A stretch of 64,000 nucleotides of DNA from GCA-2862585 sp965661345 (GCA_965661345.1 CBFIDK010000002.1:146643-210642), one strand, 5' to 3'. Shown: positions 1-9,885, counted from the first letter of the stretch. Notes: generated by a model from the letters alone, not told the origin. A program made the numbers and translations.

Positions 1-1070
1 ACGGCTAATTCTTCAGTTTCTTTTTGCCCTATACTTCTTTCGGCAGCGCCAGGGTGTGGACCATGAGGAATACCTGCAGGGTGTAGAGTTATTTGTCCTT
101 GTTCAATGTTATTTCTACTCATGAAATCGCCATCTACATAATACAACACCTCGTCTGAATCAATATTAGAATGATTGTATGGAGCGGGTATTGCCTCAGG
201 ATGGTAATCGTAAAGTCTTGGACAAAACGAACACACTACAAAGCCTGCCGCTTCAAAGGTTTGATGAATTGGAGGTGGCAAATGTACCCTTCCTGTTATT
301 GGCTCAAAATCATGTATAGAAAAGGCATAAGGATAGTTGTAGCCGTCCCAACCAATAACATCAAAAGGGTGTGAAGCATAGATATACTCGTTTAGATTTC
401 CCTCTTTTTTGATCATGATTCTAAAATCACCTAGCTCGTCGTGTGTTTCCAAATCTTCTGGCTGACGCAAATCGCGCTCACAAAATGGAGAATGCTCCAA
501 CAACTGACCAAACCAATTTCGGTAACGCTTAGGCGTATACATTGGGCTTGTTGATTCCACTATGAATAACCGATTGTCTTCGCTATCAAACTTAAATGCA
601 TAAATCATTCCTCTAGGGATCATAAGGTAGTCGCCAGGGCCATATTTAAGGTTACCTACAATGGTGCGCAAAGTTCCTGTTCCTTTATGAACAAAAATCA
701 TTTCGTCACAGTTGGCATTCTTATAAAAATAATCCGTCATGGATTGTTTTGGTGCCGATAGAGAAATATGGCAGTCACTATTAACCAATACCGCTACTCT
801 ACTGTCTAAATAATCATCTGCTGGAGGTACTGAAAAACCCTTTAAGCTCAAAGATTTAAGGTTTTTTTCAACGGCAATTTTAGGCGTCACATCTTTTACA
901 CTCAAAATGTCTTTTACCATTGTTGGTCGATGAGTATGATATAATAATGATGACATGCCGTCAAAACCTACAGTTCCGAACAACTGCTCATAATACATTC
1001 CGCCATCTGGCTTGGAAAATATAGTGTGTCTTTTGTGTGGGATTTTCCCTAGTTTATGATAAAATGGCAT
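1..1070 (-). CDS. hmgA: homogentisate 1,2-dioxygenase, 3' end outside window
   Basis: Opens the ring of homogentisate to maleylacetoacetate in tyrosine and phenylalanine breakdown; a cytosolic Fe(II) enzyme. The reading frame starts at the ATG on the complement of 1068-1070 (MPFYHKLGKIPHKRHT) and stays open to the window edge, about 356 codons. The translated C-terminal half carries family landmarks: NANCDEMIFVHKGTGTLR, PPPIHQTFEAAGFVVCSF, PAPYNHSNIDSDEVLYYVDG and the metal-site stretch TLHPAGIPHGPHPG. Only the last residues are missing, because of the window edge. trhO lies upstream on the same strand with a gap of about 20 bases, so the two may be co-transcribed although the functions are unrelated. 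Family identity is very secure. Confidence 0.95.
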   Translation of the reverse strand, partial: MPFYHKLGKIPHKRHTIFSKPDGGMYYEQLFGTVGFDGMSSLLYHTHRPTMVKDILSVKDVTPKIAVEKNLKSLSLKGFSVPPADDYLDSRVAVLVNSDCHISLSAPKQSMTDYFYKNANCDEMIFVHKGTGTLRTIVGNLKYGPGDYLMIPRGMIYAFKFDSEDNRLFIVESTSPMYTPKRYRNWFGQLLEHSPFCERDLRQPEDLETHDELGDFRIMIKKEGNLNEYIYASHPFDVIGWDGYNYPYAFSIHDFEPITGRVHLPPPIHQTFEAAGFVVCSFCPRLYDYHPEAIPAPYNHSNIDSDEVLYYVDGDFMSRNNIEQGQITLHPAGIPHGPHPGAAERSIGQKETEELA

Positions 1071-1091
1071 AGTGTTTAATTTGTTAGTAAG

Positions 1092-2150
1092 TTATAAATT
1101 ATTTTTAAATGTATTTGATAAATCTACTTTCCTGTGGCTGTGAAATCGCTCTTTATTCTCTATCCCTTTTCTAAGTTTTTTTTGTTCTTCTATTGGCAAT
1201 TTAGATACCTTCAAACATTCCGAAGAACAGCATTTTTGGTGTTCCTCTTGGCAATTAGCGCACTGAATAAACAAGAGGTTACAGTTTACATTTTTGCAAT
1301 TCACGTGAGTATCGGCCAAAGTACCGCATTGATGGCAATGGCTTATTACTTCATCACTAATTCGTTCGGCCAAACGCTCATCAAAAACGAAGTTTTTACC
1401 TTTAAACTTATTGGGTAGTTTTTTGTCCTCATTCAGCTGGCGAGCGTAATCAATTATTCCGCCATATAACTGATTTACATCTTCAAAACCATGATGCTTT
1501 AAATAAGCGGATGTCTTTTCACATCGAATACCACCAGTACAATATAAAAGGACTTTTTTATCTTCTTTGCCCTTCAACATTTCCTTTACCTCTGGCAGTT
1601 CTTCTTTGAAAGTTTCTGATTGCGGACAGATAGCGTTTTCAAAATGCCCGATTTCACTTTCGTAATGGTTACGCATATCTACAACTATCGCGCCTTCGTC
1701 AATGGCTTTATTCCATTCTTCAGCATTAAGGTGTTGTCCAACATCGGTAACATCATATTCATCAATGGCTAATCCGTCAGCTACAATTTGATCTCTGACT
1801 TTTACGGTTAACTTAAAAAATGATTTGCCATCGTCTTCAACTGCAATTTTTAGAGGTATCTCTTTTAGTTCCTGAAAAGAATGTAAGCATTTTATAAAAT
1901 CATTCCAATGATGCTCAGGAACATTCATTTGAGCATTAATGCCTTCGCGCGCTACGTAAATTCTACCTAGACAGTTAAGCGCATTCCATTTTTCAAACAA
2001 CTTGTCTCTAAATTGTTCAGGGTTGTCAATGATTACATATCGGTAAAAGGAAACAGTTTTCCTAAAAAAGGACTCGGCATTCAACTTTTCCAGCGCTTGT
2101 TCCTTACTCAACTTATTCCTCAAGCCTTTTTTATATGCATTAGGATCCAT
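1092..2150 (-). CDS. trhO: oxygen-dependent tRNA uridine(34) hydroxylase (rhodanese family)
   Basis: TrhO (YceA) hydroxylates U34 of tRNA anticodons to 5-hydroxyuridine. The protein is about 352 residues with an N-terminal ferredoxin-like domain (GRIYVAREGINAQMN), a rhodanese domain (about 140-245) with the active-site loop CTGGIRC near residues 204-210, and a C-terminal tail rich in CxxC pairs (from about residue 272) that looks metal-binding. The longest frame reaches a TTG at 2183, but the first ATG (MDPNAYKKG) at 2150 gives a normal N-terminus, so I chose it. Divergent from the threonine dehydrogenase gene. Family assignment is strong; the exact start is uncertain by 11 codons. Confidence 0.9.
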   Translation of the reverse strand: MDPNAYKKGLRNKLSKEQALEKLNAESFFRKTVSFYRYVIIDNPEQFRDKLFEKWNALNCLGRIYVAREGINAQMNVPEHHWNDFIKCLHSFQELKEIPLKIAVEDDGKSFFKLTVKVRDQIVADGLAIDEYDVTDVGQHLNAEEWNKAIDEGAIVVDMRNHYESEIGHFENAICPQSETFKEELPEVKEMLKGKEDKKVLLYCTGGIRCEKTSAYLKHHGFEDVNQLYGGIIDYARQLNEDKKLPNKFKGKNFVFDERLAERISDEVISHCHQCGTLADTHVNCKNVNCNLLFIQCANCQEEHQKCCSSECLKVSKLPIEEQKKLRKGIENKERFHSHRKVDLSNTFKNNL

Positions 2151-2204
2151 AGATAAGCATTTTGATGCGTCAAAGGTAATCAAAGAAAAACTAAAAAAAG
2201 CTGA

Positions 2205-2238
2205 TTTGAATCATAGTTATTACTAAATACTATATTTG
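2205..2238 (+). promoter_or_regulatory. Bacteroidota-type promoter for the threonine dehydrogenase gene
   Basis: TTTG at 2205-2208 and TATATTTG at 2231-2238, separated by 22 bases, match the Bacteroidota sigma-ABfr pattern (TTTG / TAnnTTTG). The ATG follows 21 bases after the -7 box. Inferred from consensus only. Confidence 0.6.
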
Positions 2239-2259
2239 TAATCTATTTACTAGCTACTC

Positions 2260-3213
2260 ATGAAAGACACAATTTTAATAATTGGTTCCTCGGGACAAAT
2301 AGGCACAGAACTCACCTTAACTCTAAGAAAAATTTATGGCAATTCTTCGGTTATCGCATCAGATATACGCCCCTTGGATTCGGCAATGAGTTCTAGTGGA
2401 CCTTTCGAAGTGCTGGATATAATGGATAAAGAAAGACTGTACAGTATTGTTAAAAAACATAACATAACACAAATATATCTTCTTGCTGCATTACTTTCTG
2501 CTACAGCCGAAAAAAATATTGAACTGGGATGGAGCCTTAACATGCGCTCCCTTTCACATGTGCTAGATTTAGCAAAGGAAAAACATATCCAAAAAATATT
2601 CTGGCCAAGTAGTATCGCTGTATTCGGCCCAACAACACCTCAACTTATGACTCCTCAGCATACTATAATGGAGCCAAATACTGTATACGGCATTAGTAAA
2701 TTAGCCGGAGAACGTTGGTGTGAATATTACCATCAGAAGTTTAATGTTGATGTAAGAAGCATTCGATACCCTGGACTTATTGGCTGGAAATCTAAGCCTG
2801 GCGGCGGCACAACCGACTACGCTGTACACATCTTTCATGAGGCATTAAAAACTGCAAAATACAATTGCTTCTTAAAAGAAGACACTTGTTTACCAATGAT
2901 GTATATGTCAGATGCTATTCGAGCTACCTTAGAAATTATGGACGCCCCAAGCGACAACATAGCTATTCGTTCGTCGTACAATATTGCTGGATTAAGCTTT
3001 AGCCCAAAAGAACTGTCCGAAGAAATAAAAAAACACATTCCTCAATTTGAAATTAGCTACGAATCGGATTACAGACAAGCGATTGCCGACAGTTGGCCAA
3101 AAAGTATTGATGATTCTGTAGCAAAAACCGATTGGAATTGGAAAAGTTCCGTTAATTTGCATGAGTTAACATCAGATATGTTGACGAATATTAAAACACT
3201 AGTAAACCAATAA
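2260..3213 (+). CDS. SDR-type L-threonine 3-dehydrogenase (NAD-dependent epimerase family)
   Basis: Predicted to oxidise L-threonine to 2-amino-3-ketobutyrate with NAD+. It is the extended short-chain dehydrogenase form seen in Flavobacterium, not the zinc MDR enzyme of E. coli. The 317-residue protein has the Rossmann motif GSSGQIG (9-15), PSSIAVFG (116-123), catalytic Y143 and K147 in TVYGISK, and the family-typical PGGGTTDYAV stretch at about 180-189. Preceded by a good promoter and followed after 10 bases by cysS, so the two probably share a transcript. A generic NAD-dependent epimerase is the alternative, but the PGGGTTDYA segment points to threonine dehydrogenase. Confidence 0.85.
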   Translation: MKDTILIIGSSGQIGTELTLTLRKIYGNSSVIASDIRPLDSAMSSSGPFEVLDIMDKERLYSIVKKHNITQIYLLAALLSATAEKNIELGWSLNMRSLSHVLDLAKEKHIQKIFWPSSIAVFGPTTPQLMTPQHTIMEPNTVYGISKLAGERWCEYYHQKFNVDVRSIRYPGLIGWKSKPGGGTTDYAVHIFHEALKTAKYNCFLKEDTCLPMMYMSDAIRATLEIMDAPSDNIAIRSSYNIAGLSFSPKELSEEIKKHIPQFEISYESDYRQAIADSWPKSIDDSVAKTDWNWKSSVNLHELTSDMLTNIKTLVNQ

Positions 3214-3223
3214 CAGTACAGGA

Positions 3224-4690
3224 ATGTCTTCTGATTTATTCATTTATAATACACTCAGCCGAAAGAAAGAAGTTTTTAAACCCATTCACCCTTCTCATGT
3301 TGGCATGTACGTATGTGGACCTACCGTTTATGGCGAGCCTCATCTGGGGCATGCCCGACCGTCCATTACTTTTGATATAGTCTTTAGATACCTTCAACAC
3401 AAAGGATTGAAAGTCCGCTATGTACGTAATATTACTGACGCAGGTCATTTAGTAGATGATGCCGATCATGGTGAAGATAAAATTGCAAAAAAAGCACGCT
3501 TAGAAAAGCTAGAGCCTATGGAAGTGGTACAATTTTACACCCTAAAATACCACAAGGCAGTAGACGCACTAAATTGTTTGCCACCCTCTATTGAGCCAAG
3601 AGCAACTGGCCACATTATTGAACAAATAGAAATGGTCAAAAGCATATTGCAAAACGGCTATGCGTACGAAGTTAATGGTTCCGTTTATTTAGATGTCAAC
3701 AAATACAATGAGGATTTTCCATACGGAAAACTTTCGGGCAGAAACATTGAAGACACCTTAGAAAACACACGAACTCTCGACGGTCAAAGTGAAAAGAAAA
3801 GCCCAGTTGATTTTGCCATTTGGAAAAAAGCATCTCCAGAACACATTATGCGTTGGCCTTCGCCCTGGGGTGAAGGTTTTCCTGGTTGGCACCTTGAATG
3901 CTCAGCGATGAGCAGTAAGTATTTGGGCGAAACATTTGACATTCATGGCGGTGGCATGGATTTAGTTTTTCCGCATCATGAAGCCGAAATTGCACAATCA
4001 AATGCCTGCAATAATTGTGATCCTGCAAACTTTTGGATGCACAATAACATGATTACCATCAACGGACAAAAGATGGGTAAATCCTTAGGGAACTTTATAA
4101 ATCTTGAGGAATTTTTTAGCGGTAACCACGATTTATTAGAGCGTGCTTACAAACCCATGACGGTGCGTTTTTTCATTTTACAAGCCCACTACAGAAGCCC
4201 ATTAGATTTTTCAAACGATGCTTTACAAGCAGCAGAGAAAGGCTTAAGCAAACTACTAAATGCTCAAAAAACAATTGCCAAGCTAAAAGGAAGCAACAAA
4301 TCGTCTGTTAATGTCTCCGCCATTTTGCAAGACTGCTACAATGTAATGAATGACGACTTTAATACGCCTATTCTTATTGCCCACCTTTTCGAAGCTGTAC
4401 GAATCATTAACTGTGCGAAAGCAGGAACAGAAGAGCTCACAACAGGCGATATAAAAACATTAACTGAAATTTTTGACACTTTCGTGACTACAATTTTAGG
4501 ATTGAAAAACGATGAAGAAGCCAACACAGACTTGAGCAACGACATCATGGATATTGTCTTGCAAATTAGAAGTGCCGCCAAATCAAACAAAGACTGGACA
4601 ACAGCCGATTTGATTCGTGATGAACTCAAAAAACTAAACATTGAAGTGCGAGACGGAAGCGAAGGAAGCTCGTGGGAAATCAAAGAATAA
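3224..4690 (+). CDS. cysS: cysteinyl-tRNA synthetase
   Basis: Class I aminoacyl-tRNA synthetase charging tRNA-Cys. The 488-residue length is normal. The HIGH signature appears as HLGH (40-43) after the zinc cysteine in MYVCGPTVYG. The region GWHLECSAMSSKYLG and HGGGMDLVFPHHEAE supplies the other zinc ligands and the substrate pocket, and the KMSKS loop is KMGKS at about residue 283. The C-terminal helical anticodon-binding part is intact. Lies between threonine dehydrogenase and an M28 lipoprotein gene on the same strand. No anomaly seen. Confidence 0.97.
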   Translation: MSSDLFIYNTLSRKKEVFKPIHPSHVGMYVCGPTVYGEPHLGHARPSITFDIVFRYLQHKGLKVRYVRNITDAGHLVDDADHGEDKIAKKARLEKLEPMEVVQFYTLKYHKAVDALNCLPPSIEPRATGHIIEQIEMVKSILQNGYAYEVNGSVYLDVNKYNEDFPYGKLSGRNIEDTLENTRTLDGQSEKKSPVDFAIWKKASPEHIMRWPSPWGEGFPGWHLECSAMSSKYLGETFDIHGGGMDLVFPHHEAEIAQSNACNNCDPANFWMHNNMITINGQKMGKSLGNFINLEEFFSGNHDLLERAYKPMTVRFFILQAHYRSPLDFSNDALQAAEKGLSKLLNAQKTIAKLKGSNKSSVNVSAILQDCYNVMNDDFNTPILIAHLFEAVRIINCAKAGTEELTTGDIKTLTEIFDTFVTTILGLKNDEEANTDLSNDIMDIVLQIRSAAKSNKDWTTADLIRDELKKLNIEVRDGSEGSSWEIKE

Positions 4691-4703
4691 ACCTAATACT
4701 ACT

Positions 4704-5678
4704 ATGCGTTTTATTGCCATTACTTTAAGTATCCTTATTTTATTCTCTTGTCAAGAAGAAAAAAAATCAACTCAATCGGTAAAAAAAGAAACTAAAAAAG
4801 CTGTTGAAATACCGTCTTTTAATGTAGACAGTGCCTATCTATTCATTCAACAACAAGTGGATTTTGGCCCTCGCTATTTGAGCAGTAAAGGCTGGCAAAA
4901 ATGTGGCGATTTTTTAGTCCAGAAACTATTGACCTATACTCCACACGTTCAAGAACAAAATACCAGCATTACCACTTATGATGGCAAGAGCCATACGCTT
5001 AGAAACATCATTGCGTCTTTTAATCCTGAAAAAAACAACCGTATTTTATTGTGCGCACATTGGGACACAAGGCATGTAGCAGATTACGACGATGAACGCC
5101 AAAACGAACCAATTCTGGGAGCCAATGATGGCGGTAGTGGTGTAGGCGTACTTATAGAAATTGCCCGCTTGTTGTCTCAGCAAGAAAGCCGTGTGGGTAT
5201 CGATATTATTCTTTTTGACGCTGAAGATTATGGCGACCCAAACAGCGCTTCCCCTAACTCTGCAACAAGCTGGTGTATCGGCTCAAAATATTGGAGTGAA
5301 AACCCTCATGTAGAAAATTACTACGCTCAATTTGGCATTTTGTTGGACATGGTAGGTGCTAAGGACGCTCGATTTACACACGAAGGAATTTCAAGAAATT
5401 TTGCTCAACGCATTCTCAAAAAAGTATGGAAACAAGCCCATGCATTGGGTCATGATGAATATTTTATTTATCAAATGACACCTCAAATTATCGACGACCA
5501 TCTTTATATTAATTCCATAGCCAATATTCCTACTATAGATATTATTGAGCACGATATGAATACCAAAAGTGGCTTTAATAAACACTGGCACACCCATGGC
5601 GACGACATGAACAATATCGACAAAAACACCCTTGAAGCTGTTGGTCAGACTGTAACAGCAGTGATTTATAATGAATAA
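4704..5678 (+). CDS. M28-family lipoprotein, glutaminyl-peptide cyclotransferase-like
   Basis: Zinc hydrolase-fold protein resembling bacterial type II glutaminyl cyclases, which convert N-terminal Gln to pyroglutamate on exported proteins. The ATG at 4704, just past the cysS stop, gives MRFIAITLSILILFSC, a lipoprotein signal with C16; the frame extends further upstream inside cysS but that would bury the signal. Metal ligands are visible: H119 and D121 in AHWDTRH, D142 in GANDGGSGVGV, and an acidic pair in DAEDYG near 173. Predicted to be a periplasm-facing lipoprotein. Many T9SS and periplasmic proteins of Bacteroidota begin with Gln after signal cleavage, which fits cyclase activity. An aminopeptidase is the alternative. 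Confidence 0.8.
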   Translation: MRFIAITLSILILFSCQEEKKSTQSVKKETKKAVEIPSFNVDSAYLFIQQQVDFGPRYLSSKGWQKCGDFLVQKLLTYTPHVQEQNTSITTYDGKSHTLRNIIASFNPEKNNRILLCAHWDTRHVADYDDERQNEPILGANDGGSGVGVLIEIARLLSQQESRVGIDIILFDAEDYGDPNSASPNSATSWCIGSKYWSENPHVENYYAQFGILLDMVGAKDARFTHEGISRNFAQRILKKVWKQAHALGHDEYFIYQMTPQIIDDHLYINSIANIPTIDIIEHDMNTKSGFNKHWHTHGDDMNNIDKNTLEAVGQTVTAVIYNE

Positions 5679-5756
5679 AAATATCTAAGAAAATTTATTT
5701 GTTTGTAATTTATACCGACCTTTGTACCTGAAAACTAACCCTTTTTAATCGTTTTT

Positions 5757-6497
5757 ATGGAAATTTTTTTATTCATTGTTGCTCATTGGTACTTATCTTT
5801 ATTCGCTCAATCCTTCTTTCATCACCGCTATTCAGCACACCAGATGTTTACCATGCCAAAGTGGGTAGAAAAATTCTTTTTTGTCTTTTCTTTTGTCGCT
5901 CAAGGCTCCTCGTATATGAGCCCCAAGGTTTACGGTATTTTACACCGACTACACCACGAACATGCTGATAAAGAAGAAGACCCACATTCGCCATTGTTTT
6001 CTACAAATTTTGTGACTTTAATGGTAAAAACATATCATAAATTTGCCGGCATCCAAAGTGGCACTATCGAAGTGAAAGAAGCCCTAAAAAAGAATCTCCC
6101 TGATTGGAAGTGGTTTGATAAAATGGCTGGTTCCATATTAGTAAAAATTATTTGGTCATTATTTTATATCTGGTTTTACTACACTTTTGCTACTGCTTGG
6201 TGGATGTACTTATTTATTCCAATGCACATTGTCATGGGTCCAATCCATGGAACTATCGTTAATTGGTTTGCTCATAAGTTTGGCTATACTAATTATGACG
6301 TTGAAGACACCTCTAAAAACCTCATGCCGTTTGATATATTCATGCTTGGTGAAGGCTACCATAACAACCACCACGCAGAAGGCGGAATGGCAAACTTTGC
6401 AAGAAAGTGGTATGAGATTGACCCCATTTACCCCATCATGAGGGTTATGGACTTTATAGGTCTTATTAAGATAAATCCTATAGCCTTAAAAAATTAG
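5757..6497 (+). CDS. membrane fatty-acid desaturase (acyl-CoA desaturase type)
   Basis: Di-iron membrane desaturase, probably introducing a delta-9-type double bond into membrane acyl chains. The 246-residue protein shows all three histidine boxes: HHRYSAH (22-28), HRLHHEHAD (63-71) and HNNHH (202-206), separated by hydrophobic segments in the usual order. It is shorter than many eukaryotic homologues but normal for short bacterial desaturases. The last four bases overlap the convergent small lipoprotein gene. Substrate specificity cannot be read from sequence. Confidence 0.88.
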   Translation: MEIFLFIVAHWYLSLFAQSFFHHRYSAHQMFTMPKWVEKFFFVFSFVAQGSSYMSPKVYGILHRLHHEHADKEEDPHSPLFSTNFVTLMVKTYHKFAGIQSGTIEVKEALKKNLPDWKWFDKMAGSILVKIIWSLFYIWFYYTFATAWWMYLFIPMHIVMGPIHGTIVNWFAHKFGYTNYDVEDTSKNLMPFDIFMLGEGYHNNHHAEGGMANFARKWYEIDPIYPIMRVMDFIGLIKINPIALKN

Positions 6498-6793
6498 TAT
6501 TCTTCGCACCCTTCAGGGGCTATTTCAAGAGTATAAATTTCTAAGACATCGCCATTCATTCGAGCAGTAATAATGCTTTGAACTGGCAAACCCATTTCAG
6601 GCACAAGCTCTGAATAATAGTCTTCCATACCCCAAAGGTCTTCTCCAACGAATTTAGCAGGCATAATTTTCTGATCTTCAAAATAATGTTGACCATCAGA
6701 CATCGTCCACCAACCTTCCATGGTGAGCATAGGCTCTTGAGCACAGGCGAATACATATAAGGATAAAAATAAGGCTAAGATTAGACGTTTCAT
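6494..6793 (-). CDS. small secreted protein or lipoprotein, unknown function
   Basis: 99 residues from the ATG at 6793 (MKRLILALFLSLYVFAC). The N-terminus is a clear signal peptide, and the VFAC motif could be a lipobox, although cleavage before AQEP is also possible. The mature part is acidic with no domain I recognise (GWWTMSDGQHYFED, WGMEDYYSELVPE). It converges on the desaturase with a four-base overlap (TTAG) and is divergent from polA, about 50 bases away. A longer frame with six extra N-terminal residues exists but spoils the signal peptide. No function assigned. Confidence 0.65.
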   Translation of the reverse strand: MKRLILALFLSLYVFACAQEPMLTMEGWWTMSDGQHYFEDQKIMPAKFVGEDLWGMEDYYSELVPEMGLPVQSIITARMNGDVLEIYTLEIAPEGCEEY

Positions 6794-6844
6794 ACTTACA
6801 AAAATACACATAATCTTGTATCTTGCAGAAAAAGCAATTCATAG

Positions 6845-9652
6845 ATGAAACCAGTAAAAAAACTATTTTTAATAGATGCTTTTGCACTTATTTACCGTTC
6901 GTATTTTGCCTTTAGCAAAAATCCGCGAATAAACTCTAAAGGTGTAGAGACCTCAGCCGTATTAGGCTTTGTAAATAGTTTGGTAGAAGTATTAAAAAAA
7001 GAAAAGCCAACCCATATTGCAGTAGTTTTTGACACCCCCAAAGCAACTGTAAGACACATTGAATATTCAGAATACAAAGCCAATAGAGAAGCCATGCCTG
7101 AAGGTATTTCTGTCGCTTTGCCATACATTGACCAACTTCTTGACGCCTTTAATATCCCTAAGCTATTCGCCGATGGATACGAAGCCGACGACGTCATAGG
7201 TACGCTAGCCAAAAAAGCCGAAAAAGAAGGCTTTGTAACTTATATGATGACGCCAGACAAGGACTTTGCTCAACTTGTTTCGGAAAATATTTTACTCTAC
7301 AGACCTGGAAACAAATGGAAGCCAACAGAGGTGTGGGGAGTACAAGAGGTGCTAAATAAATTTGAAATAAAAGAAGTGACTCAAGTCATCGACTTTTTAG
7401 GCATGATGGGCGATGCCGTTGATAATATTCCAGGACTTCCTGGGGTTGGCGAAAAGACAGCCAAAAAACTTCTTGCCGAATACGGTAATATAGAAACGCT
7501 ATTGGATAATGCCGAAGACATTAAAGGAAAATTAGGTGAGAAAATCCAAGCAAATAAAGAAAAAGGCATTCTATCAAAAAGACTAGCGACCATATTACTA
7601 GATGCTCCTGTAGAAATTAATGAAGCGGACTTAGAAGTCAAAAAATTTGATGCCGAAAAAGTACAAACTCTATTCGAAGAGTTAGAGTTCAGAAATTTAG
7701 CAAAGCGATTACTTGGCCAAACTGCTACAACTGAAAGTGAAGACAACCCAAAAGAAGATGCCCCAGTTAAAACTGAAAAAGCGCCAACTGCTCAAATGGA
7801 TTTGTTTGCTATGGCGGCCGAAGACGTTCCGCCAACGCCTTCTTTTCAACGGCTTGAAGACATAAAGACCGAATACATTTTAATAGATTCAAAGGCAAAA
7901 AGGCAAGAGTTATTAGGTGTTCTTTTGCAGCAAAAGTCTGTTTGTTTTGATACAGAAACGACAGGACTAAACCCCCTTACTGCCGATCTTATTGGACTAT
8001 CCTTTTGTTATGAAAAAAACAAAGCCCACTACGTTCATGTAGCTGAGGGACAGGAAAATGAAATTGCAGAGGAATTCAAAGCCTTTTTTGAAAATCCCCA
8101 AATAGAAAAAGTGGCGCAAAATTTAAAGTACGATTATAAGATGCTGTTTAAATATGGTATTAATGTTTGTGGTCCTTATTTTGATACTATGCTTGCCCAT
8201 TATCTGCTTGAGCCAGACCAAAGGCATAATATGGATGTGCTTGCCCAAAATTATTTAAACTATTCTCCCATAAGCATCGAAACCCTTATCGGAAAAAAGG
8301 GTAAAAACCAAATGAGTATGCGTCAGGCACCTCTAGATAAAGTATTTCCATATGCTTGTGAAGATGCTGATATTACATTTCAACTTAAGGCCATTTTTCA
8401 AAAGGAACTTGAAGGCAGCCAGAGCCTAAGTATTTTAAACGATATTGAATTACCATTAATTCCTGTACTTTCTAAAATGGAAATGGAAGGCATAAAAGTT
8501 GACACAAATGCCTTAGCAGATTTTTCAAAAGAATTAGAAGAGCGGTTAATTGAACTTAACGATAATGTTCAAAAGCTAGCAGGAGTTCCTTTCAACCTTG
8601 CATCGCCCAAACAATTGGGGCAAATTTTGTTTGAACACATGAAGCTGGTGGAAAAGCCTAAAAAAACAAAAACCGGTCAATATTCAACGTCTGAAGATAC
8701 CCTGCTAAAATTAAAAGGAAAACACGAAATAATAGATGAAATACTAGAGTTTAGACAACTGCAAAAGCTAAAATCAACCTATGTGGACACTCTACCGGAA
8801 CTTGCCGATAAAGCAACCGATAGAATACACACAACCTACCAACAAGCAGTTGCCGCTACAGGACGATTAAGTTCAATAAATCCAAATCTTCAAAACATTC
8901 CTATCCGTAGTGAAAAAGGAAGAGAAGTAAGGAAAACATTTGTTCCTAGAAACAGTGATTACATTCTTCTAGCTGCCGATTATTCTCAGATAGAATTACG
9001 ATTAATGGCTCACCTCTCACAAGATGAAGGGATGCTTTCCGCTTTTCAAAAGGGAGAAGATATACACACGGCCACAGCCGCAAAGGTTTACCAAATCAAT
9101 TTGGAAGACGTCAGCAGAGAACAACGTTCACACGCCAAAATGGTGAATTTTGGAATTATTTATGGCATATCGGCTTTTGGTTTATCCCAACGGTTAGGCA
9201 TCAAACGAAGTGAAGCAAAAGACATTATTGACAATTACTTTATGCAATACCCCAAGGTAAAAGAATACATGGAAATGAGTATCGACAAGGCCCGAGAAAA
9301 TGGCTTTGTAGAAACTATATTGGGACGAAAAAGAAGGCTTAACGATATTAATTCTAGAAATGCTGTAGTAAGAGGTTATGCCGAACGAAACGCGATTAAT
9401 GCTCCTATTCAAGGCTCAGCAGCTGACATTATCAAATTGGCGATGATCGCTGTAAATAAGATGCTTGATGAAGGAAATTACAAATCGAAAATGCTTTTAC
9501 AAGTTCACGATGAACTTGTGTTTGATGTCCACAAATCGGAATTAGAAATCCTACAAAAAAAGATTAAAGAAAAAATGGAAACCGCTCTATCAATTAGCGT
9601 TCCACTAGAGGTCGAAGTTGGAAAGGGTGAAAACTGGCTAGAAGCTCACTAG
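6845..9652 (+). CDS. polA: DNA polymerase I
   Basis: Repair and Okazaki-fragment-processing polymerase. The 935-residue protein has three modules: 5'-3' exonuclease (about 1-290, DKDFAQLV and GLPGVGEKTA), 3'-5' proofreading exonuclease (about 350-540, with D369 and E371 in FDTETTG, plus NLKYDYKML and YACEDADIT), and family A polymerase (about 560-935, motif A DYSQIELR with D712, the O-helix RSHAKMVNFGIIYG, motif C HDE 888-890). The proofreading aspartates are kept, unlike in some bacterial Pol I. The linker near 300-340 is acidic and variable. A small membrane-protein gene converges on the stop with a four-base overlap. Confidence 0.97.
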   Translation: MKPVKKLFLIDAFALIYRSYFAFSKNPRINSKGVETSAVLGFVNSLVEVLKKEKPTHIAVVFDTPKATVRHIEYSEYKANREAMPEGISVALPYIDQLLDAFNIPKLFADGYEADDVIGTLAKKAEKEGFVTYMMTPDKDFAQLVSENILLYRPGNKWKPTEVWGVQEVLNKFEIKEVTQVIDFLGMMGDAVDNIPGLPGVGEKTAKKLLAEYGNIETLLDNAEDIKGKLGEKIQANKEKGILSKRLATILLDAPVEINEADLEVKKFDAEKVQTLFEELEFRNLAKRLLGQTATTESEDNPKEDAPVKTEKAPTAQMDLFAMAAEDVPPTPSFQRLEDIKTEYILIDSKAKRQELLGVLLQQKSVCFDTETTGLNPLTADLIGLSFCYEKNKAHYVHVAEGQENEIAEEFKAFFENPQIEKVAQNLKYDYKMLFKYGINVCGPYFDTMLAHYLLEPDQRHNMDVLAQNYLNYSPISIETLIGKKGKNQMSMRQAPLDKVFPYACEDADITFQLKAIFQKELEGSQSLSILNDIELPLIPVLSKMEMEGIKVDTNALADFSKELEERLIELNDNVQKLAGVPFNLASPKQLGQILFEHMKLVEKPKKTKTGQYSTSEDTLLKLKGKHEIIDEILEFRQLQKLKSTYVDTLPELADKATDRIHTTYQQAVAATGRLSSINPNLQNIPIRSEKGREVRKTFVPRNSDYILLAADYSQIELRLMAHLSQDEGMLSAFQKGEDIHTATAAKVYQINLEDVSREQRSHAKMVNFGIIYGISAFGLSQRLGIKRSEAKDIIDNYFMQYPKVKEYMEMSIDKARENGFVETILGRKRRLNDINSRNAVVRGYAERNAINAPIQGSAADIIKLAMIAVNKMLDEGNYKSKMLLQVHDELVFDVHKSELEILQKKIKEKMETALSISVPLEVEVGKGENWLEAH

Positions 9653-9885
9653 GACTTCTTGTTTTTGTAAATAGAATACAGAACAAGCAAAGCGGCTACT
9701 CCTATAAAGCTACTTTGACCCATTGAGCCAATAGCTTTTGAAATATTTCCTACTACATTCCATCCAAATAGTGGCTCACCAATTATTAACTGAACTGTAA
9801 TTCCTAAGCATAATATAACCACAGCGAAGGATGTAAGCTCAGACGCCAATGACTCTATTTTTTGTAGTAAATCTTTCATATTCAC
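9649..9885 (-). CDS. small two-helix membrane protein (paralogue of 9964-10188)
   Basis: 78 residues starting MNMKDLLQKIESLA, with two hydrophobic segments (about 18-38 and 58-74) and a Lys-rich C-terminus. It aligns end to end with the next upstream gene: both have a short amphipathic N-terminus, a helix containing LGxxVxxxxG, a FGxxVxxNxxxxxGS centre and a final helix before basic residues. I do not recognise a named family. It overlaps the polA stop by four bases in convergent orientation and is separated from its paralogue by a terminator-like hairpin, so it may have its own promoter. Confidence 0.6.
   Translation of the reverse strand: MNMKDLLQKIESLASELTSFAVVILCLGITVQLIIGEPLFGWNVVGNISKAIGSMGQSSFIGVAALLVLYSIYKNKKS

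Noticed and set aside
171..374. 67-codon plus-strand frame
   Set aside because: Lies opposite the homogentisate dioxygenase gene, whose own frame is continuous and clearly coding.
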